Below, piece after piece: positions 11,801-22,586 of a DNA stretch of 30,027 bases. Source of the stretch: Phytophthora quininea (lineage: Eukaryota > Oomycota > Peronosporomycetes > Peronosporales > Peronosporaceae); contig JAAVTG010000781.1 of NCBI GenBank assembly GCA_011947345.1, positions 1 through 30,027 of the forward strand, written 5' to 3'. Positions within the stretch are counted from its first letter, which is position 1. Every line of letters begins with the position of its first letter. The translations under genes were made by a program, and so were the position numbers. Under the pieces are notes generated by a model. It was not told the DNA's origin, made no database searches, and saw only the letters and a program-made list of their open reading frames with translations.

Positions 11801-14800
11801 AAGTTTAAGAAGATTCGGAAGCTTCATCAATCACGGCAACTCGCAGCGATGGCTCACGATCGGAAGCGTTTATTACGATACTGCTTGTTTTCATGGATAA
11901 CGTTGCGGCGAATTAAACAGGAAGCAAGATTGAAATTCAGGTCAGCTCACCAACTTTTAAACACGCTACGGTTACGGAGAAGTATTCAACGACTCAAGCT
12001 TAATGCTGCGGTCAAACAACGTCTCAGAAATATTCATACACGAGCAGTAGCACTAAATGTTGGGAACGCCAGAAGCGCAGTATTTTCTCGGTGGAAAACG
12101 TTTATCGAGCTGAAGCACGGTAAACAGCAGGCTGCTTCTACTTGCAGCGCTTTGATGAGAGACTTTCGCCTACGGAGAGGAATTCAACGCTGGAAAAAAT
12201 CCATCCAAGTTCGAAAGCTGATGAAACACACGTTAGTTCGCGCAGTTACAATTTCCCAGTCGTCCCAGTTGCAACTACATTTCAAGCATTGGAAAGAATT
12301 TACTGCCAGGAAACAATTCTCGACGGCGTTGAAGCATAAAGCAGCAGCATTCCGCTACTTTTGCTTGCTTCCAATATATTTCAAGGTGTGGAAAAAACGT
12401 TTGGTCGGAAACAAACGCCAACAGGAATTACTTGGTCGCGCACACGGTCATTGGCGCCATCGAACTGAACACTGTGCATTTACAGCGTGGATGCTGTATA
12501 TGATTACAAGACGCCAAACGAAATGTGCTGTCGCCAAGTGGAGAAACCAAACAGCTACGAAAAGTTTTATGTCTTGGAAGAAATTCACTACAATCCGAAG
12601 GAAAAAGGTCGGGATCAATTCCGAGCTACGAATTTCTGCGACCGACGTCTCTGTAGAAAAATACTACTCGGTTGGCAAGTAACAGCTCGACATGATCGCT
12701 TGTCACGACAATATGCTCAACTGTGGTATGAAAAAACTTCGAGACGAGTGTTTGACATTTGGTTGCGTCGCGCTAATTTACTTCAGTCTGGCCGCAAGTT
12801 TCTAGCAAAAATGAGGCCAAAGTTTGTTTCGTGTCTTCACATCGTGGAGAGAGCAGATATTGAACAAGGCATTGAGGCTGCAAGGAATTCAAGAGCGCTT
12901 TGTATTGTTGTGGCAAAAGGACAAATATTTCGATATTTTCGCTCGTTGGAAACGTTATGCACGCCTGAAAGTATCATTCGAAGAAGGTTTGGCTTTCAGC
13001 ATGATCAGCTCCTTCAAACAGTGGTTGGGCAATGGAAACATGTCACTTCTCTTCGTCTACGGTATCGAAAATGTGCTCGTGAGGTTGCAGATCGAGTTCG
13101 CTCCCGTCTCATGGCAAATTATTGGAAGAGTTGGCGCACGATAACCCAAATTGCGAGCTGTGTGAAAGTGATGCAAGGAAGAGCGGCAAAACGTCGCTTC
13201 GAGCAAGGAATTTGTGATCGGTTTTGTCGCTGGAAACTCGTCGCAAAACGCTCTCGGTCTATAAAAGATTTAAAGAATCGTCAAGACGTTAAACTTTTGC
13301 AATTGGTGTTTGTTGGTGGTCTCAAGCGATTTGTGCAAACAAAGCACAAACAGCAAGCAGTGTCCAAGCAAATTAGCAATATCCATGACTCGTTCTTGAA
13401 AGGATGGCTTGCGACAGAAGTTCAGGAGAGGATGAGCGTTGTAGCAGCGAGTGAAAGAATTCAACGCTTTGGACATTCCAAGCGGTTGCTTACTGCAGTA
13501 TGGGACGGGTGGCAAGGATTCTGCACCAAGAAACACGCAAAGCGCATCAATTCAACAGCTACGAACGAATATTTCTAAACTAGACGAGCGTGAGTCCACT
13601 TTCTGTTACTGCGCTAAGAAACATACTCCGTCGGTGGCGAATGATCCAAAGCGCCAGGATACTGGAATACTGGGCGAAGACTACAAAAGATCAACGCCAA
13701 ATGCGCTTGCACTCGATGCTAGCGATAAAGTTCTGGCACAAGACGCATGTGAAAAATATTTTAGTGGATGGCTGCACTTCTGTAGGCGACAGAGAATGCA
13801 ACGGCGAATTCGTGTGCTGAGTGGCAAATCAAAGCTACGACGAGTCTGGAACATGTGGAAGCGTATAAAGCTGCTTCTCTCGGAAAGAAAGCGCTGGACT
13901 CAAGTGTTTACAGTTTTCACCGAAGGAATATCTATCAAAGTGCTTTCAAGAGGTGGCGGGATGCAATAAGATCACGAAAGTCGCATCGCGAGCAAATTTT
14001 GGAGTTGTATTATTCATCTCGTGTTCGTCTTCTAGCAGCTCTTTTGGAGAGTGGCGGAAGTTTGCAGCGATGGAGATGACTAAAAACGCTCAAATGGCTA
14101 TCGCTCGTGTCGTGTACGAAACGATCTTGACGAGGAATACGCTCTCACGATGGAAAGCCAATGTCGCTGGGATCTGTTACCGCCGTCGGCAACTGCAAAC
14201 CAATACTGAACGACTGCAAGTCCTCCTGATCTGTTTGGCTTTTCGAGCATGGCGATCCTGGAGTCAACAGAATAAAAAGCTTCGTGACGTCTTGCAGGCT
14301 TTAACTAGCAAGAAAGCTTCTCAAACGTATTCAAGAGTGTTCAAAGCGTGGTATTTGTATGCTGACCAGAAAGCCAAGCTTCGACACCAAGCCGAGTCAT
14401 TTCTACACTTTCGAAGACTTCATAAAGGTATTGTGCTGTTACGAAAGCTGACGCACGAGCAGAAACATTGTCGTGTAGTACGTGCGAAGGCCCAATTATT
14501 CCGATCCGTGATCGCAGGCAACCAAACTGGTACCATTTTCGCCCGATGGAAAGTGTTTACCATCCAGTCGCACAAAATGCGAGCTGCCACGCTTCAGTAT
14601 CTTCAGCAAAAACTTCCGACAGTATGGACCACTTGGGTGAAGTATACGCGTGGAAAGCGGGAGCAACATGCAGCGTTGGAACGTGCAGAACTTCATCACG
14701 ACAACTACGCCCTCCGTAAAGCTGTGGCTGGATGGCGAGAATCAAGCACTAAAAGTAATCATTTGCGGTCTGTTTGTGGGAAGTTCGTGTCTCGGTGGCG

Positions 14801-17800
14801 AATGCAGACAGTTTACCGTTGCTTTTGCGCACTGCAGGACCACGCAGTATACTGCAAGACTATTCGGACCAAAGCTGCTATTATCAAAGTTAAAGTACAG
14901 AGAAGAGAATTACTTCGAGCGTGGTGTACATGGCGCAAACTACTGATCATCTTACGATCAGGTAGACGTCGATTCCTGCAGAGGTATTGGGTTTATGGCT
15001 GCGTTCACGAGAGATGAAAAAGTTGCTGCAACGTTTTCAAGAGCAAATCCAAATCAAGGTGTTGCAAAGTACACAACGCCGTTTCTTTGGGAACTGGCGA
15101 GAGTTTATTGCACTTCGGAAGATTGAGAAAGCCATGGTGATTATGTCGGCAGAATTCGCAGGCACTCAGCTGACCAAGCGAACGTGGTTATGCTGGAGGA
15201 AATACGTCGCTCACGTTCGAGCTATCAAATTGCAGATGCGAAACGCAATTGATCGGATGCAGCTCCAGCTTCAATTCAGAGCTTTCCGGTCGCTACAGAC
15301 TTACACTGAGCGCCAAAAGTGGGAGAAGGGTATCAACCACCGCGCTGTCGAATTCCGGTTGCGTCACCTCCAAGTTAGATGGTTCGAAGCCTGGAGAGAG
15401 ATTTCCAAGAGACGAAAGGAATTAAAAACAAAAGTGGCGGAGTCGATGGCGATTCGAACGCAGATGTGTTCTCGTCTAGTATTCCAGACCTGGAATTTAT
15501 TTACAGTCAAGTGTCAACGGAACAAAAGTCTCGGAACTTTCACACCGCAAAGGCTTCTCGATTAGCCATGAAGCATTGGAAACAATACGTTGTGCTCTGT
15601 AAAGCACAACGGATGATGGAGATCAGTGCTGCTCGTTTGACTGAAGCGAATTTCTTGAAGTGGAGGAAATCAGTCGCTGCAACGAAGCAAATTCGAGGTT
15701 TCGAGCTAAGTCAACAAAACAGCAATGGATCAAACTAGCAGGAAGCATTTTCCAAGCATGGAAGCACCGCAGTCGAACGCACAGTCAATGCAGGAAAATA
15801 TTAGCCAGTGTAGCTGTGGGGAATCACCTCCGCTTTCGATTCCTGTTGTGGGAGAAATTCACGTTACATCGAAAGCGGTTGGGGCAGCTTCTCTTGGTGG
15901 TTGCAGACCCATCAGTCTTATCAACAGATTCTCCTGTGGAATGTGAGAATGGCGAGATGTATGCCACAACAAAGACAGAAATTGATGGTATTGCAGGGGG
16001 TTCACTAGTTCGGAGGTTGTGGAGGAAGCACAGGTGACGAACAACGCCAACATGTATCCGTTGATCAAGCTACCGAGGATCACCGCAGGCTTGTATCTGT
16101 TGCCCAAGCATTGGCCAAGAAAGCTCGGTTTTGCAGCGGTTTGACGTGACTTGGGATTTGCGTACCGCTTGGCATCGGTGGCGACAGATTTTCCACGCAC
16201 AGCTCTTCTACCGCATGCGTCGACTTCAGTGTCACTTCATCTGCTGGCAGCAGTTCGCTCGTCAACAGCGTCGAAGTCGGTGGATTATCATTAAGTTAAC
16301 GCGGCAACGCCAGGCAGCATCCGCTCAAACGACTTTCCGTGCGTGGGCCGAGTTAGTCGGTCGTGTCAAGCAACTGCAAAAGACCGGGTTCGTGAACGAG
16401 AATTGTGGGTCTTGGTGACGAATGAGATGGCCCGAAGAGAGCGGAGACAGCTCAAAACCGTGTGGCATGCGTGGAAGTTTCACATCGAAGAAACTCGGCA
16501 CTTACAGTCGAGTTTGGAGGCGTACTATCGAGCCCGGTTGCTGACGAAATTCTGGTTGGTGTGGTCTCTCGACTATCGACAAGTGGTTCGAGACGAACGA
16601 CTCAAAGCAAAGGATGATAATTCACACATGAACAAGCTTCGATTACGTCGATCAATCCAATTATTAAGAACGCATCAGCAACGGATGAAGCGAGCGCGAC
16701 TAGTACTGGAATACTTCGGCAATCGTCGATACGATTTGTTACTACCTGAAGTATTTTCTCGATGGCGTGGTGTCGAAGACAGCGTGAGATTGCTCGATGT
16801 CTTGCTGCTTTCAAAATACACAGAACTCGAAGTCGTTTTGTTGTTTGGAAAGGGTGGCAAAGGAATCGCAAACGGCAACGAAAGGTAGTGGAAAGCTTGC
16901 AGATCAAGAGTACCAGTCAGTGTCTGCGGGACGTGTGGAAGCGATGGAGTCGATACGTTAAGAGACGAATTGTGAAAGACTTGGCACTGCAGAAAGCAGC
17001 GATTTTCCATGCACGATCACGTCTGAATAAGCGGTGGCTGAGGTGCATTAAACGCTCAATTCAGCTTCGAGATCGTGGTGAAATGGCAATTTGGAGTTGT
17101 GTGGCTTTCGAGGGCGTCGAGCAGTAACTCGCTGGCGGGATTTCAATCGAGATCGTCGACTTCGGAGGTTATATTCTCGCTTTGTCCTGCGGAAGCATTT
17201 GCAATCGTGGCAATTAGTTGTAAAGCACACGATCGCGACTCGTTTTGATGCGTTTCTGCTGCGAGCAAGAGCAAAGAAGATGTTAATTGCATGGAAGGAG
17301 GTAGCAGCTAGACATCATTATTGGCGACAACTTTGTTCAAACTTTGTCGACAAAAAACAGGCTCAGAACACTCGACGGGTGTTCGTAAGATGGCAGCAGT
17401 TCGTCAACGCCAAACAGGCCAAACGACTTGCAACGATGCATGCTGAACACATTTTGCAGCTGAAAGCATGGCAACAATGGAGACAAATAACTCAAACATC
17501 CATTCACGAACAACAAGGACAGTTCGAGTTGGCAATTAAGCACGACGAACGGACGCTGCTTCGTGGATGCATAAAAACCTGGCAATTGGCAGTGAAAAAG
17601 CAGCGAGAATGTCGATTTGTCGTGCTCACTTGCGTCGTGAAGCTCGAGTCGTTGGCTGATAAAAGGATCTTGGAAGTGGTTTTTGCTGCCTGGAGGAAAG
17701 TTGTCGTTCATGGACGGAGTTGTCGAGCTCTTCGCTTCAAACGTGATTGTAATGTTGCCAAGCGATTGCTGTTGAATTGGTCGAAGTGGACTCAATACAA

Positions 17801-18076
17801 ACAGCAAGGAAAGCGAAGCTGGACGCTGCTTCAAAGTACCACGACCAGCGTCTTGTCAGCTCAATCTTCTTCTATTGGCAGACGTATGCGTTGGCTTGGC
17901 AGGACGCAACCAAACCCAGAACTCGACAGGTGTATGACCTGAAACTACCTGCCAGGAAGGTTGTTGAGCCACGAACTCAAGACAGCGATTCGGACGATGG
18001 CATTCGAAGACCAACTAGCCCCGTGATGAAGCGACTGCGACAGAAGAAGAGAAAGAAGACACGAGCGAGACTGTGA
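8851..18076 (+). CDS. Giant Sfi1-like centrin-binding repeat protein
   Basis: One gene of 9.2 kb encodes about 3,080 residues. The start ATG 8851 opens an N-terminal head of about 350 residues with a compact, possibly helical block (LSLIELIQASYTVFERYGIG, residues about 70-90) and a Ser/Thr/Arg-rich linker. From about 9900 to 17900 the protein is built of repeats with a Trp followed by Lys/Arg and spaced roughly 30-37 residues, for example CIQQWRIF, VFGLWRMA, HFKAWKRRY, VFSRWKTF, IFARWKRY, FFGNWREF and VFAAWRKVV; I count about eighty. This is the Sfi1 pattern: each helical repeat binds one centrin, forming contractile or scaffold fibres at spindle poles, centrosomes and basal bodies. The tail after 17900 is basic (KKRKKTRARL). 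The frame changes about 21 times, 19 equal to a lost base (for example the A runs 11657-11660 and 12602-12606) and two to a gained base. No introns are needed. Confidence 0.85.
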
Positions 18077-18205
18077 GCCTCCCAGACGCAGTGGAAATTT
18101 CAATGGATGTCAAGAAGAGACTCATACTGCTGGGCAAATGGAAGCCTAAACTAAAGAAAAAGTCATTGCTGTGAATAGCTGTAACCTGATCAAAAATGTG
18201 ACGTT

Positions 18206-20035
18206 TCTTATTGACCGGTACCTCATTGCCTACGTGGATCGAAATGTGTTTACTGCGGCCTGTGAACATGGAGATGCGATTCCGACGCTGAAGGTGCTGC
18301 TAAAGTTGACCACACCAACTGGGAGGACGCAGTGAACGCTGCTGCTCGTGGAGGTCACCTGCATATTCTCCAGTGGATGTTAACAGAAATCCCGGACGAC
18401 CGTGGTCCGTGGAAACGAGATCTTGGGAATGTGTTGTTTGAGGCTGTGAGGTTTAACCATTTGGATGTTGTGAAGTGGTTGTACGAATGGAATAGTACGA
18501 CTGGTATGCCATTAGGGCCTGATGTAGACGAAGGAGTTAGCGTTGCGGCTGAGAACGGGCTGCTCGAGATGGTGAAATGGATAGCAGAGAAGTATCCAGA
18601 AAGTTGTTCATCATATGCGATTGCCTGTGCAGCAGCAAAGGTCATTTGGAAATTGTGCAATGGCTGTACGCTAATGTAGCAAGATCGGACTGCGCGTATG
18701 CTATCCTTAAAGCTGCTGCAGCAGGGAAAGTTGAAACTATGAAGTGGTTGTGTGAGAATTGCCACGTTCCTCTTGGATATACAATGGCTGGGGCCGCCGA
18801 TATTAGCTACCTCCACCTAGTCCAGTGGGCGTTTGATCATGGAGGTAAATTCTGCTCCAGATGCCCCGTGTATGCAGCTCGTAGCGGCAATCTGGAAATG
18901 TTGCAGTGGTTTCACATGCATTGCAGCGAACAATTCACGACCAATGTGATGGATCTTGCTGGGAAGGCCATCTAGAACTGGTCAAGTGGTTGCACGAGAA
19001 TCGCACTGAGGGTGCACTGCAGATGCGATGGATTATGCTGCTGGCAATGGCCATCTTAAAGTGGTGCAATGGCTCCATCAGAACAGGCATGAAGGGTGCA
19101 CGCGCAATGAGCTATGCAGCCAAGGAAGGCAATCTGGAGATGGTTCGGTGGTTGCATGAAAATTGCTTAAAGGGAAGGGATGATTATCATATGGATATGG
19201 CAGCTGCCCATGGACATCTTGCTGTGGTTCATTACCTGTATGAACAGCAGGCCTCGAATGCTTCACTGAGTGCGCTATACGGTGCCATGCATCACGGACA
19301 TTGGGAAGTTGTTCGTTTCCTGTGTGACAATCAGCAAACTTTGTATGCTCTGCTGCACTGCGCTATGCCATGGATCAAAGTCGCTTGGAATTGCTCAAGG
19401 TGTTGGTCCAAGAAGAATCTGAGGCGTACGGCAAATTCACTACCGTGATGCGATTCATTCATGCATCCAGCAGATATCCACTGAAGGAAACCTTTGCCAG
19501 TCGACTCAATCTTCCAGCAAAGATGTTTTCAAAATCCTACAGACATTGCAATGGTTGCACGCTCACCAAGTCGACGAGTGCGTGGCTCAGATACTTGAGC
19601 TAGCGCTGAAACGGGGCTACCTGGCGATCCTTCGGAGATTTTACGCCAACAAAAGCCGCGACGTATTCCTGAAGCACATGGGACTCCTCATGCATCAGTG
19701 GACAACGAGATGCCAAGGTGGCTGCTCGATAATGGTTCACCGCTTGATCTTGAAGAGACTCTCATACAAGATTCAGATTGCGGGAAGTGACCGTGTGAAG
19801 CGATGTCGTGGCTGTCTGAAGGTGATCGCGTTTCGATCGTGTGCGATGCATTGGCCATGGGCTTTGACAACTGGTGCGACGTGCTAGGCTGGGCCTTTCG
19901 GAGACCGCGGTTCGAACACGACAGCTCTCGCGTCAGGATTCATGCAGCGCTTGAGCACGCACCAGACGATGTGGTGTATTGGGTTTCTCAAACGTTCGTG
20001 ATCCGAGGATTCACGAGTGGATGCTAGATTCTTGA
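18206..20035 (+). pseudogene. Ankyrin-repeat protein gene, 5'-truncated copy
   Basis: The sequence encodes tandem ankyrin-like units of about 28 residues of the style AA.[17 protein letters not shown], a family expanded in oomycetes; such repeats bind other proteins. Compared with the minus-strand copy at 25794-27767, homology begins abruptly at about 18206 (LIDRYLIAYVDRNVF). The N-terminal segment present in the other copy is absent, and the upstream in-frame sequence has no ATG, so this copy looks truncated at a duplication breakpoint only 130 bases after the Sfi1-like stop. Frame changes occur near 18319, 18640, 18970 (four bases shorter than the other copy), 19010, 19100, 19345, 19430 and later. 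Some could be sequencing errors, but the missing start and the four-base loss argue for a non-functional copy. The predicted end is TGA 20033-20035. Confidence 0.7.
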
Positions 20036-20370
20036 AGTTGTTCAGCTTTGAGTTCTGGTGTTTCTTAGCTATTCATTACCGGACTCGTTCAAAACCTACA
20101 ATGAGAATCCTGGTTAGTTATATGATGAGCAAAAGCCTTTGTCAACAACAAACGGGAAGAACAATTCCGAATGTGAATTGAACTCGTGGTGCCCAATATT
20201 GCTCTATTCCACTTGACAATTTCTGGCAATCTTCGATTCATATAATCAACTGAATTCCCGAGCAACAGCAAGCAGCACACCAAGTGAAAAACATTGTGTA
20301 GCCACCGTGCAGGTTGAATCCTAACGTGCCACTGTGGAGATTTTAGTCAAAAGATATTTCGGATCCCAAG
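20036..20370. other. Intergenic spacer
   Basis: This stretch lies between the ankyrin copy and the dehydrogenase start. I see no reading frame with family resemblance and no clear motif. It presumably holds the dehydrogenase promoter. Confidence 0.4.
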
Positions 20371-21229
20371 ATGCGGTCGCTGGTGATGATCACGGGCGCT
20401 TCACGAGGCTTCGGTCGCTGTCTAGCTACCGACTTTGCTCGACCTGGTAGGACGCAGTCTCCTTAAACTATCGAACTTGTCTGACGTGGTGTTTCCGTCA
20501 ACCAGATTCTGTGGGCTCGACACGAACAAGGACTGCAGGAGACATCCAAACTGGTTCGCGAAGTTCGTAAAAGCTGGCAGGCCTCGAACACCTCCACATT
20601 TACTTGCAGTCAGTGGATCTGAGTGACAGCGCCGACTACGCTCCTAAACTCGAGACTCTGGTGACTCGATTGCATTCAGGTGATCACTACGACCAAGTGT
20701 TCCTAGTACACAACGCAGGCGCATTGGGGACTATCGGATTCGCTCAGGAATGTCCACCACCAGTCGAACTAGCTCGACACTGGGAGCTCAACATTGGCTC
20801 TGCGATCTGGCTAAACAAACGGATCCTCGACGTCTTTGCAGCTCACACTGTCAACAACCAGCTGACGGATACCACCAAGTTGGTCATCGTGAACGTGTCG
20901 TCGCGATCCGCCATCGCACCGTACCAGACACTGGGTCATAACTGCACGGCGAAAGCTGCTCGAGAGATGCACTTCCGCGTTCTGGCCAGGAGAAGAAGGA
21001 CAACAAAGTGGCGGTGCTGTCATACTCACCCGGTGCTATGCACACTGCCATGCAGCAAACGATGCATTCGTCTCCGCAAATGACTCCGAAGTAGAGCAAG
21101 TGGTTCAACGAGATGAAGCAGCAGAATACGTTGGTGCCGATGGAGAGATCGTCGCGCCGTCGAGTCGTTCTCGCTATCCGAGGCGACTTTGAATCGAGCA
21201 GTCACGCCACGTTCCAGGAGGAGCCGTAG
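20371..21229 (+). CDS. Sepiapterin-reductase-like short-chain dehydrogenase, frame broken
   Basis: ATG 20371 begins MRSLVMITGASRGFGRCLA, with the TGASRGFG nucleotide-binding loop of NADP(H)-dependent short-chain dehydrogenases. Further on are HNAGALG (the NAG motif), VNVSSRSAI (catalytic Ser region) and CTAKAAREMHFRVLA, then SYSPGAMHTAMQQ and an ending GDFESSSHATFQ. These match sepiapterin reductase segments in order, for example 'KAARDMLFQVLA', 'YAPGPLDTDMQ' and 'DEFKSGAHVDF'. Sepiapterin reductase makes tetrahydrobiopterin; related fungal and protist enzymes reduce other carbonyls, so the substrate is uncertain. The catalytic Tyr of Y-x3-K appears as Asn (AAC at 20940-20942, Lys at 20952-20954). 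Four or five frame changes occur, around 20435, 20500, 20595, 20985 and 21075. The end at TAG 21227-21229 is chosen by the C-terminal match. It may be an intact gene with read errors or a decaying one. Confidence 0.6.
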
Positions 21230-22586
21230 GATTACAGCACGGCACGGATCCAGCTCGGCGTCGTTATCAAAAATGTGCTGTCGGATCGAAACACGACGCG
21301 AATGGATTTTCATTTGTTGTCGTCGTCGTCTTGATGCAAATTTCCGATCTCTGTTGCCAGCTCCCGATCCCATTCGGACATCCTATAGAGAAGTTTGAGA
21401 CCGCGCTTTTGTCGTGAACAGGGACGGGAAGTCAACAATTTGAGGCGCAAACTTTGGACAGACTGGTCTCGGGGCGCTGTAAAATGCACTGGGAGAAAAT
21501 CTAAAATAAAAACAGTTTGAGCTGCTTGGCATTTGGACTCGCTGTTCACACCATTTTGAAAAGAAGCTCACAACAACTGGAGTGTCGCCATCATTAGTTG
21601 CGAACACCGACACTGGAATTCAGTATCGGCCATGTGTTTTCCAGGGCCACGCCTGGATCGAACCTGCACGAGCCCGATAAGCTGATCGCGTCTTTGCTTC
21701 AAAGCACTGGTAAAACGGAGCAGTCTCAAAGCTCAAGAAGTTTCGCTTCTTCAATTCCTGCAGAGGAGTCGAGTTTATCATGCGTAGGCAGGTGGCCGAG
21801 CGCTTTGGTCGTCTTGTTGCCGCCCATTTTCTCCTTTTTGCGTGGTGTGCACCGCCGCTCCTGATTCAAGGGTTTCGGAATGCGAACATAATACCCCTCT
21901 ACAAGGGACTTTTGCGTGAACTTCAGCTGAACAACGGAATGGGTGGTGAGATCTCTGTATCATGGGAGGACTGTTGACGAGCGGCAATGGTTTAAAAAAT
22001 CAATGCTATGGCAGCCAAGTTCGAGTGATCTGCCATGAATCAGACTGGCGAAACCAACGTGAACATTAGCGAGCATGAATAGCCCCCTTTTCGTAGTGGC
22101 TAATTGACGCGAGCACAGTACAGTGTATTCGCTTCATTGTTTGCGATCGTTGTGTAGTGCAGCGAAATTCACGTTACGAGCTCTAATACAGTTTGATGAC
22201 CAAAACGGCTATCGTCCCTTATAAAGAGGTGATTAAAGATTGGGACATCTGTCAGCATACAATCCTCAAGTTCGCACAAGTCGCAGATCTCTTAAACCCA
22301 TTCCCGCGGCGCTTTGCTTGGCTCTGGTCTGCTGGCCCCGCCTTTCCTATCCGCCAGCGATCTGGCTCGAAAATTGTCAATCGCCGAGCGGCTCGAGCAA
22401 GAGCGCCACAAAGGAAAAGCAGCAGCTAGGCAGGCAACTCGTGCATCACCACTTTACCAGCTAAAGGGGGAGCGAGTACTTTTGGTGTGCGCTTTGGCCT
22501 CAAGCGACGGGCAGGCGAAGAAGCAGACGCATTGAACCCCACAGGTCTCCTAAAACAGGTTTTAGAGAACTCTCTTCGCGGCGACC
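21230..22586. other. Long intergenic stretch, no gene recognised
   Basis: No reading frame here shows family resemblance. The best is a + strand frame open from about 21717 to the stop at 21975-21977, containing EFIMRRQVAERFGRLVAAHF and a hydrophobic stretch, with unknown meaning. The last 300 bases are GC-rich and probably carry the promoter and 5' leader of the gene at 22587. A perfect 7-base palindrome, CTAAAAC-AG-GTTTTAG, lies at 22550-22565, just before that start. Confidence 0.4.

Noticed and set aside
12487..18076. Several separate small Trp/Arg-rich genes
   Set aside because: The repeat pattern continues across every frame change without loss of period, so these are pieces of one Sfi1-like gene.
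21786..21870. tRNA-like start (ggcaggtggccgagcg) near 21786
   Set aside because: The A-box-like match is incomplete, no good B box follows, and I could not fold an acceptor stem.
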